Below, piece by piece: positions 34,347 through 45,803 of a stretch of 64,000 bases of DNA. The notes under the pieces were generated by a model, which was not told the origin of the DNA, searched no databases, and saw only the letters and a program-made list of their open reading frames with translations. Both the position numbers and the translations under genes were made by a program. The DNA is from Lasioglossum baleicum. Its lineage: Eukaryota > Arthropoda > Insecta > Hymenoptera > Halictidae. The stretch is taken from contig NC_134941.1 of assembly GCF_051020765.1 (NCBI RefSeq), forward strand, positions 992,001-1,056,000. Reading direction: 5' to 3'. How positions within the stretch are numbered: the first letter of the stretch is position 1; each line of letters opens with the position of its first letter.

Positions 34347-35361
34347 AAAGCACAGAAAGATGACTTGACTATCTGGCGAGTGGACTCGAAGTGAGGAAAA
34401 GAAATAAAGAAAGTTGTAGGGGCAGAAGAGAAGGTCTGTCGCCCCCTTGACTTAAAAGGAAAAACCCCCAGCCCGGCATAGTTTATAGCACAGACCCTTG
34501 AAGTCGACGAATACCACAGGCCTATGGGTCCGGTTACATCCGGTCTATTATTCTATGCTACAAAAACTGCAGCGTTACTCATAGTAAATGAAATTAATTT
34601 TTGCTCTGTGGCAGTTGCAATATTATTTCTAATAATCCAACAAATTCACCCCCAGAATATTGGTATACCTGTTGCGCTGGCCAACGTCTTATAAAAGGGC
34701 GGTCGCGACGTGCAATCGTCTTACCAACGAGATCTCTCACCTGAAATTTTCTGCTTGTCAAAGTTACGCGTTAGCTGGAATTCATTACGATACGCGTGTC
34801 ATAGAATCAGTGGCGACTATAACATTACAAACTCTTTGTGTGAGTATTCTGTTTACTTATAAACTGTACAGAGCGATTAACGTTAATGATGCAGAATTGT
34901 TTCAAGTTTTCTTACCGCCGGGTGCAAGTTAATTTTCATACTTAGAGAAATTACTAAATTAAAAATCGCTTATTAAGCGAGTAATGACAATCGTAATTAT
35001 ACCGTGTTCAGAGAAGTCGTTTCAACTTTTACGGCAACAACCAAAATTTTCTGCGATATTCAATGATGTTCTACTTTATGGTTTCAATGCATATTTTGAT
35101 TCCTAATCTATAGTTTTCCTTCTGGTAGTTACTAATCTAGTTTTCCGTTCCTCGGAAAAATAGGCGACGTGATAGTATATGTAACTATTGTAATATATAC
35201 ATTTAATATTTATTTAAATACGAATTATTATCATAAGAAATTATTGTATAAGACCATTGATTAATGTGGTTATAAAACAATATAAAACGAATAGAATGTT
35301 ATAGGTTGTGTGCTGAAACCTTGACAGAGAGGGTATTGTGAAGTTCAGCCAAAACATCATA
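34347..35361. other. Unassigned DNA between piggyBac and the Pelle-like exons
   Basis: Includes a 90-codon plus-strand frame (34660-34932, LLRWPTSYKRAVATCNRLTN) with no recognisable domain, possibly an LTR-element remnant, and AT-rich DNA that should include the promoter or 5'UTR of the pseudogene that follows. Confidence 0.35.
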
Positions 35362-35819
35362 ATGGCGGAAAGAACAAAATTAAGAAAATTAAGACCTGCG
35401 GAGTTATACTCACTCTGAGAAATACTGAACATTTCAGATTCGTGGAAAAAATTAATGGGTGCTATACCAAAGAGAGAACATGGTGACTTTCCTTTTCATT
35501 CGGAACATGACGGGTAATTCGCTAACTGTACCACTATAGGAGGGTGTTAAATATTGTCTTTATAATATGTAAATTTCTGTAGAATTATCGAGCAAACTGC
35601 ACGAAACAAAGAAGGAACCCAGCAGAACTATTTTTATTAGAATGGAGAACAATAGGAAAAAAGAGGCCAACGTTGGGGATTCTTTTAAATCTGTTAGTGA
35701 AAGCAGAATTACATATATAGAGTTGCTGATTATGTAGCAGGCATATTGAAAGGTATTATGAACCAATATAGTCATTTATACATTCAGTACAATGTATAAT
35801 ATAAATTTTTGTTAGCAGA
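35362..35819 (+). pseudogene. pll: Pelle/IRAK-like kinase pseudogene, death-domain exons
   Basis: Pelle transmits Toll signals through an N-terminal death domain. Exon 1 (ATG 35362 to about 35513) reads RTKLRKLRPAELYSL, a TGA at 35416-35418, then EILNISDSWKKLMGAIPK. Exon 2 (35583-35752, after TTTCTGTAG, before GTATTA) reads NPAELFLLEWRTIGKKRPTL, GILLNLLVKAEL, and after a small frameshift YRVADYVAGILK. Exon 3 begins at 35816 and is interrupted after four bases by a copia LTR. Together these span the helices of the death domain. The remaining exon is at 47554 and the kinase end at 62547. Confidence 0.8.
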
Positions 35820-36169
35820 TATTGGTGTTGTGGGAAGCAGGATCTGGTATTTTAAATGAAAAACGCGTTAGTAAAATTTACTATTGCACAACTGTTCTCT
35901 CTGCCTTCTCAAAAGCGACTGACGAAACGAATGCAGAGAGGGTGTCTCTGCCGACTGCAACCGAAAAGAAAGAAAGAGCAGGTCTGTTGGGCTGAAGGCC
36001 CTTAGCTTTATCTGCTTTTCAATAGCACATGACTTTTGGGTGGTTTATTACCGATGTCCTTGGGTCTAAGAGGCCTGGTGTAGGAAATAAACATTTGACC
36101 CTCGGTATCTACCATAACACATAACTGAACCGATGTGATGCAGTATTAATTTTTGCTCTTATATCAATA
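35820..36169 (-). repeat. Copia 3' LTR
   Basis: Direct repeat of 47199-47548. On the minus strand it runs TATTGATATAAGAGC...CCAATA and is preceded by the polypurine tract. The host-side edge carries the GCAGA duplication. Confidence 0.9.
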
Positions 36170-36359
36170 CTCCCACTCAAAATTAAGTATTTGTAATAAA
36201 AGGATGAGAGAACTTTGTCTTGCAATTCTGTTTATTAATTATTAATATTTTGGGTAGTTACAAAAAAAAAAGATCCAACATTCGTTGCAAAGGATTGGGG
36301 AAAACCCAGTATAAAAACCCAATCAGATCACTGCTTATCTTATATTTTAAGTATCACTT

Positions 36360-36390
36360 AATGAATATAATTATTTCCAATATTATAATA

Positions 36391-36430
<40 letters not shown>
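36360..36430. repeat. (TA)n microsatellite in copia 3' region
   Basis: About 40 bp of pure TA repeat between pol and the 3' LTR; no coding meaning. Confidence 0.9.
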
Positions 36431-36448
36431 AAATTTACTTTGGTTCCT

Positions 36449-37924
36449 CTAAACCAATGTGTCTCTGGATGTAATTAAACTGGATTGCTGGTATTGGCTT
36501 CGTGAAACTATCCGCCAATTGTTCACACCTGTGGGAATATATTTAAGTATTACTTCCTTTTGTTCTATTTTTTCTCGCGAAAAATGATATTTTACGTCTA
36601 TATGTTTTGAGCGCTTATGGTCTGTCGGATTATTAGCTATCGCTATACAACCATTATTGTCTTCAAAAATTGTTATTGGTTTGTTTAAATTAACGTTTAC
36701 GCTTGATAATAACGATTTTAGCCAGCAGGCTTCTTTAATGCCTTCATACAAAGCCATATATTCGGCTTCCGTTGAGGAAGTTGCAACCGAATTCTGCCTT
36801 TTTGTATTCCAGCAAATCGTATTTTGATCAAACATTTTAAATATATACCCTGTTGTGCTTTTACGGTCAAGCTCATTTCCTGCCCAATCAGAGTCTACAT
36901 ATCCGACTAGTATGTCTTTATAATCATTTCTTCTATAAACTAAGCGGTGTTTCAATGATCCTTTAACATATCTTAGCACTCTCTTTAGACTTTGCTATAA
37001 TTCTTTATTATTCTTAGTCTGGTATCTACTGAGTAAGTTAACAGCTAAACATAAATCAGGCCGTGTACACAACATAGCATACATTAAGCAGCCAATAACA
37101 TTTCTGCACGGTGCTTCATGATACTCGTCTGAATTTAAGGCGTTGTAATCTATTTTTTCAGGCATCGGAGTGCTTACACTCTTACATTCATCCATACTGA
37201 ATTTTTTTAAAACATTTCGCAAATAGACCTGTTGGTCTAAAGTAATTATACCCTCCTTTCTTTCTATATTTATTCCTAAAAATAACCTTACTTCGTTCAT
37301 ATCCGTCATTAGAAATTTGTTTTTCAAGTAATTTTTAAAACTTTTCATTGCGTGTTCATCGGAAGTTGCTATCGAAAGATCATCTACATACAAAATCTCA
37401 TATATATTTTTGCAAATGTGATCTTTGTTAAGAAAACATAAGCTGCGATCAACTGAGGAGTTTTGGAAACCGTGCTCCTTAAGTATTACGTCAATACGTT
37501 CGTACCAGCATCGCGCCGACTGTTTTAAACCGTATAGAGCTTTATTTAGTTTACATACATGACCCTCTTTTGTATCAATGCCTTCCGGGACACGCATGTA
37601 AATCTCCTCTTTTAATTCGCCATTTAAAAAAGCCGTCTTAACATCCATTTGATGAATTAATAAATTATTTTGATTGGCAAGGGAAATTAGCATCCGAAAA
37701 GTCGTTATTCGCGCAACTGGCGCGAAAGTTTCATTGTAGTCAAGTAGATATTGTTGACTAAAACCTTTGGCGACTAATCTTGCTTTGTTTTTGCATGGAT
37801 TTCCTTTCTCATCCATTTTAATATTAAAAACCCATTTGCAATCCACAATATTTTTATTGTTTGGACAGGGAACTATATCCCATGTGTTATTATAAGTGTT
37901 ACGAGCCAGGGCCGCGAGTAGCAC
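36449..37924 (-). pseudogene. Copia pol: reverse transcriptase and RNase H
   Basis: The first part (37924-36995) has RT hallmarks: CKWVFNIKMDEKGN, RLVAKGFSQQYLLDYNETFA, QMDVKTAFLNGELKEEIYM, LYGLKQSARCWYE and the catalytic YVDDLSIATS. RNase H follows (36979-36449: DSDWAGNELDRKSTTGYIF, SSTEAEYMAL, EDNNGCIAIANN). One stop/frameshift separates RT from RNase H near 36.99 kb and another occurs near 36.53 kb. Integrase, protease and gag that should precede are cut off at 37898 by the LTR element. Confidence 0.93.
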
Positions 37925-39016
37925 GAGTGGCCGGCGAAGGGTTATAAACCCAGGAATATGGTATCAATTTGTTGGTTAAGGTACGCGGACGAACCCAATG
38001 CGAAATTGGGGAGCCGCTAGGAATGTAGACAATGCGAAATTGGGGAGTCACTAGGAAATGACGCGCAGACGAACCCGATGCGAAACCGGGGAGCTGCTAG
38101 GAGGTTGTTGAACAGCGCGGACGAACCCAATGCGAGATTGGGGAGCCGCTGGGAGGTTGGATAAAAGCACAGACGAACCTGATGCGAAATCAGGGAGCTG
38201 CCAGGATGCGGACGAACCTGATGCGAAATCGGGGAGCCACTAGGTAGGAAAAATCTCTATTTGGATAATTGGTAAGGCGCGAACGAACCTGATGCGAAAT
38301 CAGGGAGTCGCTAGGATAGATAGTAGGCCTCGTAACTAATATAATCTAAATAATAAAACCCGAGCGGTAAGGTTGTATCGTGTGGGAACGTTCAATTACT
38401 ATATAAGGATTTTGGACGATAATTATAGGTTCAATGAATTTGCTCTAATTACCAATAACACAAATATATTCTACTTATAAAATTCTGTAGTACAAGTGTG
38501 TATGTGTCGCGATTGGAAATGAGGGAAAAAGATATAAAATGTGAAAGAAAGAATTTACCTAAACTACGGTGCTCGGTTTTCACGCACTGGCAATGCGGGG
38601 GACTCGGAAACAACTTCAACACTGACCAATAGACTATAAACCGAACAAACGGAATCTGTAATGTTAGACTTTGATCCGAAAGGTACTTTAGCCCGATCTC
38701 GTTAGAAGTTAACTTTCCGAAATGCAGCACGACGTGACGCGATACGTGTCTACTGCAGTACTAACCCCCGAGAGTGTGAATCTAAGGGTTTATATACCCC
38801 TACAATGAATGGAATACTTTGTTCATTATCTAATCGCGCTTAGAGATTAGGGCTTAGGGCCAGACTCTCATTTTTGTCACTTCTAACGAAATCGGAGCCA
38901 GAACTCGGTTCTAAATCAAAGGGTTCGAAAGGTTATCTAGGACGCTTCCCGCCAGAGACGATCTGGAAGAGATTCCTGTGAGAAAACGAACGGAATATAT
39001 TCTCTATCCGTAACAT
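37898..39016 (-). mobile_element. LTR of an env-bearing retroelement
   Basis: About 1.1 kb with terminal TGTTAC...GTAACA. On the minus strand it starts TGTTACGGATAGAG and is directly preceded by the purine tract CTTGGTGGAGAGA, which marks it as a 3' LTR. It interrupts the copia pol frame at 37898. It contains the hairpin array at 37985-38315. The matching 5' LTR is not in the window. Confidence 0.7.
37985..38315. repeat. Array of seven covarying stem-loop repeats in the LTR
   Basis: Units at about 37985, 38026 (partial), 38065, 38117, 38167, 38208 and 38277. Each reads outer stem, ACGAA, inner stem, GCGAA loop, inner stem, GGAG, outer stem, CTAGG. Inner stems are CCCAAT/ATTGGG, CCTGAT/ATCAGG, CCCGAT/ACCGGG and CCTGAT/ATCGGG. 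Outer stems are GCGG/CCGC, GCAG/CTGC and GCGA/TCGC. Paired bases change together while the loop and the ACGAA linker stay fixed, which suggests selection on or copying of an RNA/DNA fold. Confidence 0.85.
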
Positions 39017-39259
39017 CTCTCCACCAAGAAGAAACATCGCGGTTCGCGTGATGCTTTCTCGGAAGGAAACGTCCTAGGTACTATTGACTTTTAAGAGAGC
39101 AAACAAAAATGAAGTGAATAATAAAAAAATTTGAAGGGAGAAAGAAAGAGAAAAAAAAAACAAAAAAAACAAAGAGAAAACGCAATAGTAAAAGTTAAAA
39201 GGAAATGACGGGTGTAGAGTAAGTGTAGTGTATGTGTATACTTAAATCTAAGAAATCGT

Positions 39260-39868
39260 TCAACGCGGGACCACGTATCCCAGTTGCAGCCATCCCTTGG
39301 TAACGTCATAGGGTGACTGGCCCGGGAGCCTGTCGAGGAGAAGGCGCCCTTCGATAAATCCATCTTCCGCCCTCGATATCCTGGTGACGCAACCCCTTCT
39401 GTTGCCCATCACGTGCTTTGCGATAGCCACGATTCTCGCAATGGGGCGAGCGCTGCGAGGTTCCACGCCCTCCAGGCACAAGCGGATCGCCTGCCAGGGG
39501 AGAGTGCGGAAACGCGGCGGCAGGATCCACACCTGACTAATCTCCCGCTCCACCGTCAGGCCGCTGTCCCCCAGGAAGACGGCGACGATCCCCTCGTTCA
39601 CTGCAGTTACCTTCCCCCTGGACCAGCAGGATCCTTCCTTCCTTACGGCCGCTAGGAGGCCCGGTCCGACTGCAGTCAGCAGAGGCACGCACAGGCGGTG
39701 GCGCTCCTCCATGTGCCTGCAAAAGGCTCTAAAAAATGATCTCACCTCCTCCGGGTGGTGTTCGGCAGTGATCCATGCCGTTGTTGGATCTTCAACTTCG
39801 CCAACAATGCAGCGAAAAGGTACATGCACTTCTTCAGCCTTCATTGTACCCTCGTTTTCTTTTTCCAC
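39260..39868 (-). CDS. Extended Tudor-domain protein encoded in an LTR element
   Basis: Intact 202-codon frame (ATG 39868, MEKENEGTMKAEEVHVPF). Order: SN-like lead with VGEVEDPTTAWI (residues ~22-35) and FFRAFCRHMEERHRL; Tudor core from about residue 66 (LLAAVRKEGSCWSRGKVTAV, then EGIVAVFLGDSG); then LPPRFRTLPWQAIRLCLEGV, the usual eTudor continuation. Family Tudor proteins bind methylarginine on Piwi proteins. Here the usual DYGN is DSGL, so the aromatic cage looks incomplete. It lies between the env relic and the 3' LTR, same strand, so it is probably an accessory ORF of that element. A captured host fragment is the alternative. Confidence 0.7.
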   Translation of the reverse strand: MEKENEGTMKAEEVHVPFRCIVGEVEDPTTAWITAEHHPEEVRSFFRAFCRHMEERHRLCVPLLTAVGPGLLAAVRKEGSCWSRGKVTAVNEGIVAVFLGDSGLTVEREISQVWILPPRFRTLPWQAIRLCLEGVEPRSARPIARIVAIAKHVMGNRRGCVTRISRAEDGFIEGRLLLDRLPGQSPYDVTKGWLQLGYVVPR

Positions 39869-40134
39869 GGTTCCCCTGGAGTCCAGTCACGTATGTTGAT
39901 GTCCGTGACCACGAAGAATTCGAGGTGGTGTGGCTGCTTCTCAGGCTCGGCTGGTAAACGCTTTGTCCCTCTGGTGGTCGTACCTCTGCCCTTTACAACT
40001 CTTCCCTCCTTCGCAGGTTGATAGGGTCGAGGAATGATCGTTTTGGCACCCTCCTGCGACACGTGCTCGCTACTCTCCGTCTGGACTGTAACACTGTGCC
40101 TGCCCTTCGGAGACTCTGCTGTTCTGTCCTGCAT
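39841..40134 (-). CDS. Small basic ORF overlapping the Tudor ORF
   Basis: 97 codons (MQDRTAESPKGRHSVTVQTE..., ending KKKTRVQ). The frame is open further upstream to the env end. It overlaps the start of the Tudor ORF by 28 bases in another frame, with EFFVVTDINIRDW near its end. It could be a linker of one frameshifted protein or a separate overlapping accessory ORF. No domain recognised. Confidence 0.4.
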   Translation of the reverse strand: MQDRTAESPKGRHSVTVQTESSEHVSQEGAKTIIPRPYQPAKEGRVVKGRGTTTRGTKRLPAEPEKQPHHLEFFVVTDINIRDWTPGEPWKKKTRVQ

Positions 40135-40244
40135 GGAGGCTGCGACTGTGGTTTTGGTGACCCAGTGCTCCGCTTTTATAGGGGCTGAGGTCCTTTTCCC
40201 TAAAGATGCAGAGCGTCGCCGCGGGGTGGGGGTAGTCCTGTTGC

Positions 40245-41443
40245 TCAGAAAATTGAAGCGGAAGGCTTCGTATTTGGGGGCAACTTGCCCGCCTCCGGAG
40301 ATTCAATAATGTTTATCTCCGTCTGTTCTACACTATCACGGCGTACCTTGTATTTATTAAAAATTCTAAATTTTAAGATGAGCATGACAACGAAGATTAG
40401 GCATGCTACTACTATTCCCGTGGAGGAAAAAATTGTAACCTGTTGGTGCTTGACCAATTCTCGATGAGTCACAATACCCTTCACCTGTTTTTCTATTTCA
40501 CCGAGAGAGATAGCTGCCGGAAGTTGATCCCAATGATTGACGAGCTGCTCTTTACTCGGTGCATTTAATTCTATTACCTTGAAATGATGTTCCGATAGCT
40601 CTGGTAATAAAAATGACAAATTGTATGAAATGGCAGGACAGTATACTATTTCTTCTGAGGTCTCTATTATATCCAGCGCCTTCAACTGTACGGAGTTGAT
40701 CGTGGTCTGGCATCCTGCTTCTAATTTGAGAATTCCTGTTTTATGAAAAGTCTTTACTAATGCCTTTTTCCCTTTGCAATAAATTTGCGCTTTCCTTTCC
40801 CCCGGCATGAAAAATAGCCACGCAGCGGGTGCATTTAGCGCTCGCCAGTAGGGTTCCACATGCCCGGTTACCTTTATATTGCAGGTACTCCAGTCTATTG
40901 TGCTGGGGTTCAGCAGCAGTGTAGTTTCGCATGTTGACTCGTCTGGTAAACGGGTAGTGTCACTGGCCCTAATAACTGCTTATGGTGATGATGGCAGGTT
41001 CTTAAATAATCCTCAGTAGGCGAAAAATATTGCTGTTCATCCGATGATATTGCAATGTACGTAAACCGCGGCTGAATGTATGACGTCACCGTTTTCGATC
41101 CCAGTGATTGAACAGACGGACAAGGATAAACCTTATAGAGATTGAATATCTGATGATCTAACAATGGTACGGTAAGCTCAAAAACTATCCTGCCCTTTGT
41201 GAAAATTATATTCAGCTTAGTAATTCTTTCGAGCTGTCCTGTTAACAGCTCTTCAGGTGAGGAAGGGAATTCATGAGAGGAGGTCTGCCTAATTTTCAAA
41301 GCGGAATTCAATAGTTGTTGAGGCGAGAAAATCGCTGGATGGAGGATACCCTGCTTCGCCAGAAGTATTGCATCTATTAATAACAGTAAATTTGTACTAT
41401 AGTCATCTAAACCTTTTTCAATTTCGAATAATGCTTCGTGAAA
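40245..41443 (-). pseudogene. Env-like (F-type) membrane protein relic of an LTR element
   Basis: Resembles the C-terminal part of insect retroelement env/F-type glycoproteins: a helical region with LLLLIDAILLAKQGILHPAI (about 41.37 kb), a Cys-containing ectodomain (YPCPSV, TCHHHHKQ), then a single membrane span (VVACLIFVVMLILKF near 40.4 kb) and a short cytoplasmic tail ending at 40245. A frameshift lies near 40.93 kb, and the N-terminal part is lost at the junction with the plus-strand copia at 41.44 kb. gag and pol of this element are absent. Not functional. Confidence 0.65.
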
Positions 41444-44400
41444 AAAAGGAAAACGAATAGTAAGAAATAAAACGCGATAGTTGAATCTGAATAAAATTCG
41501 GTTATAGTTAAAGTGAAAGTGTCGGGTGACAGTCGGAAAAATGAGCGAAGACGCGAAGAAAACGAAAAGAAACATCGCGCCCTTTGACGGGGCAAATGGA
41601 AGTACAGAATTCGCGCGTTGATATGGCCGAGGAGAATGCGCTAAAGGTTTCGGAACAAAAGACGTCCGTCGAAACAAGACGACGAGTGGATGCGATGCGA
41701 AAGAATAGCGAAAGGAGAAATAATCGAATGTTTAACGGACTCTATGTTAGGTTTTACAACGGAGAAAGATACAGCCGTGGATATAATTGAAAAATTAGAC
41801 GCCATATATTCGAGAAAGAGTTCAGCGACTGAACTGGCTATCGAGAAAAAGTTATTAGGATTTAAAAATTTAAAGAAGATATGCCGCTTGCGAAACATTT
41901 TATACCCTTCGATGAAATGATCGTTGAATCGGAAGCTGCTAGTGAGAAGATGAAAGAGACGAGCGAAGTTGCAAGATTACCGTTAACTTTGCCAAACTCG
42001 TACGATACTGTTGTCACTAGTGTTGTATAAAGCTCGAGTCTTCGAAGCTCCAGAGCTCAGTCTTAAAGACTTCTTATAAATCTTCTTCTATAGAAACTTA
42101 GTCTTTAAGACTGAGCTCTGAAGCTTCGAAGACTCGAGCTTTATACAACACTAGTTGTCACTGCGATTCAGACGCAATCGGATGACAGGTTAAACCTCGC
42201 GTTCGTGAGAATAAAACTGTTAGACTACGAAAGCGAAATTACGAGGTGAAAAGAGTGAAACAAGCACGAAAGTGTTACAAAGTGAAACGAGAAGTAACAA
42301 TGACGAGATAAAGAAAAAGAAAGGATTCAGAGTTAATTTCGATAAAAGGCCAAATAATAACCAATGAAACCACGCCTTTCAAAATAAAAGGTTTTATAGA
42401 AACCTAAATGGAAAAATGTGATCATTGCGGTCGGCGAAATCACGAGAAGAAGGATCGTTTCTGTTAGAAGAGATCTTTCGCGCGAGTAACGATAAAGTAA
42501 TGACAAGTAACGACAAAAAATGTAGGAGTATCCGGTGTCTTGGAGAACGTTTCACGCGCACCCGAGGTATCGTATGATCCGTCATCGGTACGCCGAATCC
42601 AGAAAGTCGAAATGAGTGTTATATTTGGCGAAACTGGAGGCGTCTTAGTAAAAAAAGAGGTGACGAAACCATCCTTACCGGTAAGTCGATTCAAAATCTA
42701 ATATGCGTAATATTCACAATCGATAAAAATATGGATAATAAAACGTATGCGAATAATGCTGTGGCTTCGAATGCGCACAAATTATGGCGTGAACGTTTAG
42801 GGCGCATTGAGAGTTCAAAATTTATCGAAATGAAACGAAATGATTTGATAGATGATGAAAAACGAATGGAATCAATAAATCCCACACAAGATTTATGCGA
42901 AGCTCGTGTTTTTGGAAAACAAGCACGCCTGCCTTTCTCGAAAGAGAGACAGAGAGAGACGGAAGTCACGTTACAAGAACCTTGTTCATTGTCCATTCCG
43001 ATGTACGCGGACCGATCAGGGGCCTTCGACGATTGATAAAAAAAATTATTTCGTGACATTTATAGACGAATTCACGCATTGTACGGTCATTTATCTCATC
43101 GCTTCCAAGTCTGAAGTGTTTACAGTTTTTAAAGATTTCCTAGCTAAAAGCGAATGACATTTCAGTTTAAAAAAATCGCTTATTTAAACTGTGATAATGG
43201 GACGGAATACCTGTGAAACGAATTCAAAGTCTTTTGCGTACAGAAAGGGATCCAATATCATTCGACTGTTCCGTATACACCACGGCAGAATTCTGTAGCG
43301 GAGCGAACGAATAGAACATTGTTGGAAAAAGCTCGCGCAATGATTCACGGTGCTGAATTGAACAAAGAGTTATGGGGAGAGGCTGCTGTTGTATCAACGG
43401 CAGCCTACTTAATTAACATTTCCCCAAGCAAAGCCATTGCGGAGAACGAAACTCCTTTTGCGAACTTTGGCATAATAAAGAGACCGAAACTAAATTGGTT
43501 AAGAATCTTTGGGAGCACCGTTTATATTCGTGATAAAACCAGGCAAAGTAAATTCGACGAAAAATCGTTTAAAGGCATATTCGTCGGTTATGTAAAAAAC
43601 GGATATAAAATGTTAAACGTGCATACGAGTAAATTCATAATAGCGCGTGATGTCGTTTTCGATGAGCTTAACTTTAAAAAATCTCGAGACCTTCCGTACG
43701 CATAGATAATTTCGAAGAACGAAGTATTCAATCGGATGAATCAAAAGCTGACGAAGGATCAAAAATCAGCGAGAGTGAAAATGAGTCTGATAAAACAAAC
43801 GACTCGAATGCGAACGCTCTAGTTGATTCCGGAATCAACTCGAGTTGCGACGAGGTGCGAGAATTAGAAATAAAACTTGTGTGAATTATAACGAAGAGCA
43901 TGATTATCATGCCAACGTACTGTCGGCAACTCTCGAAGTTCCCAAATCATACAACGACGTAAAGGACCGTGGTGATCGAATTCAGTGGGAGAAAGCGACG
44001 AAGAAAGAAATCGACTCCCTTGCTTGTGAACAACACGTGGGATATAGTTCCCTGTCCAAACGATAAAAATATTGTGGATTGCAAACGGGGTTTTTAATAT
44101 TAAAACGGATGAGAAAGGAAATTCATGCGAATACGAAGCAAGATTAATCGCCAAAGGTTTCGGTCGACAATACCTGCTTGACCAAAATGAAACTTTCGCG
44201 CCAGTTGCGCGGATAACGACTTTTCGGATGCTAATTTCCCTTGCCAATCGAAATAATTTATTAATTCGTCAAATGGATGCTAAGACGGCTTTTTTAAACG
44301 GCGAATTAAAAGAGGAGATTCGCGTGCGTGTCCCGGAAGGCATCGATACGAAAGAAAGGGTCATGTATGTAAACCGAATAAAGCTCTGTACGGGTTAAAA

Positions 44401-45117
44401 CAGTCGGCGCGATGCTGGTACGAACGTTTCGACGTAATACTTGAAGAGCACGGTTTCCAAAACTCCTCGGTCGATCGCTGCTTATATCTTCCAATTAACG
44501 AAGACCACGTTTGCAAAAATATATATGCGATTTCGTATGTAGATGATCTTTCGATAGCAACTTCCGATGAACGCGCAGTGAAAAGTTCCAAAAATTACTT
44601 GAAAAACACAAATTTCCAATGACGGATACGAGCGAAGTAAGGTTATTTCTAGGAATAAATATAGAAAGAAAGGAGGGTACAATTACTTCGGACCAACAGG
44701 TCTCTATTTGCGAAATGTTTAAAAAAAATTCGGTACGGATGAATGTGAGAGTGCGAGCGCTCCGATGCCTGAAAAATAATAGATTACAACGCCTTAAATT
44801 CAGACGAGTATCACGAAGCACCGTGCAGAAATGTTATTGGCTGCTCGATGTACGCTACGTTGCGTACACGGCCTGATTTATGTTTAGCTGTTAACTTACT
44901 CGATAGATACCAGACTAAGAATAATAAAGAATTACGGCAAAGTCTGAAGAGAGCGCTAAGATATGTTGAAGGATCATCGAAACACCGCTTAGTTTACAGA
45001 AGAAACGATTATAAAGACATACTAGTCGGATATGTAGACTCTGATTGGGCAGGAAACGAGCTTGACCGTAAAAGCACGACAGGTATATATTTAAAATGTT
45101 CGATCAAAATACGATTT
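41444..45117 (+). pseudogene. Second copia copy (plus), decayed gag-pol without LTRs
   Basis: Starts in the copia 5' leader (matches the complement of 47060-47136), gag ATG at 41541. Integrase is legible from about 42.73 to 43.70 kb (NYFVTFIDEFTHCTVIYLIA, AERTNRTLLEKARAMIHGAE, ELWGEAAVVSTAAYLI), RT from 43.9 to 44.88 kb (QMDAKTAFLNGELKEEI, SYVDDLSIATS), then the start of RNase H (DSDWAGNELDRKSTTG). Frameshifts and stops are frequent. The match to copia ends abruptly at 45117. Same subfamily as the minus copy but a separate insertion, since both contain RT. Confidence 0.9.
42018..42153. mobile_element. 136-bp hAT MITE in the plus copia
   Basis: Hairpin with ends TAGTGTTGTATAAAGCTCGA and complement, flanked by a perfect 8-bp duplication GTTGTCAC (42010-42017 and 42154-42161), the hAT signature. 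It splits the copia gag frame. Confidence 0.92.
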
Positions 45118-45755
45118 CTCATCTCGTATCGCTCGTTCTCGACGACGGCGACGACGACGACGATGCGAACCGTTTTACTATCAAGTTTCAACGAACCTTC
45201 ACTCGGGCGAACATTCCTTCCTCTCTCGTCCTCGTGATCGTCGTGCGACACAGTTGATACGTCGGTTCCGGGAGATGCAGCCCGACAGCTTTTTGTTTCA
45301 AATCTTCCCGCGGATCGCCGGAGTACGGTGTTCTTGGCTCGTTTTCTGCGCCGTCGAGTACAGGTGGCTGTGAAAAAAGAAGATGTACACGTTTCTCGTC
45401 GCGTGACCCGAATTTCGAAAACCCGAAACGAAACGATGCGACGCGCGAAACTCGTCGAACAGTGCCGCGCGCACGCAAATGCCGAGATAAAAAAAAATAT
45501 TTACCACATTCGTCGCTGTCTCCGCCGGTGACGTATTCACCGGTGATGGTCCAGGCGAACGAGTCGACGACATCCTGAATCGTCGAAGACTCGGTGGTAC
45601 CTCGAGACGCAAATCGAGCAACGACGGAATGGCGGACGCAACTTCAACGTCGTCGCTGGAATCGCAACGTTGGCGGTTCCTACGAGTATCCGCCGCGTTC
45701 GTATGCCCGGTCTTTCTCCCTGGATCCGTCCTGGGTGCCGACATGTTTCGAGCTC

Positions 45756-45803
<48 letters not shown>

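Noticed and set aside
37985..38315. Regular repeats with spacers, superficially like a CRISPR array
   Set aside because: Eukaryotic LTR context, repeats of unequal spacing with covarying stems, and no cas genes.
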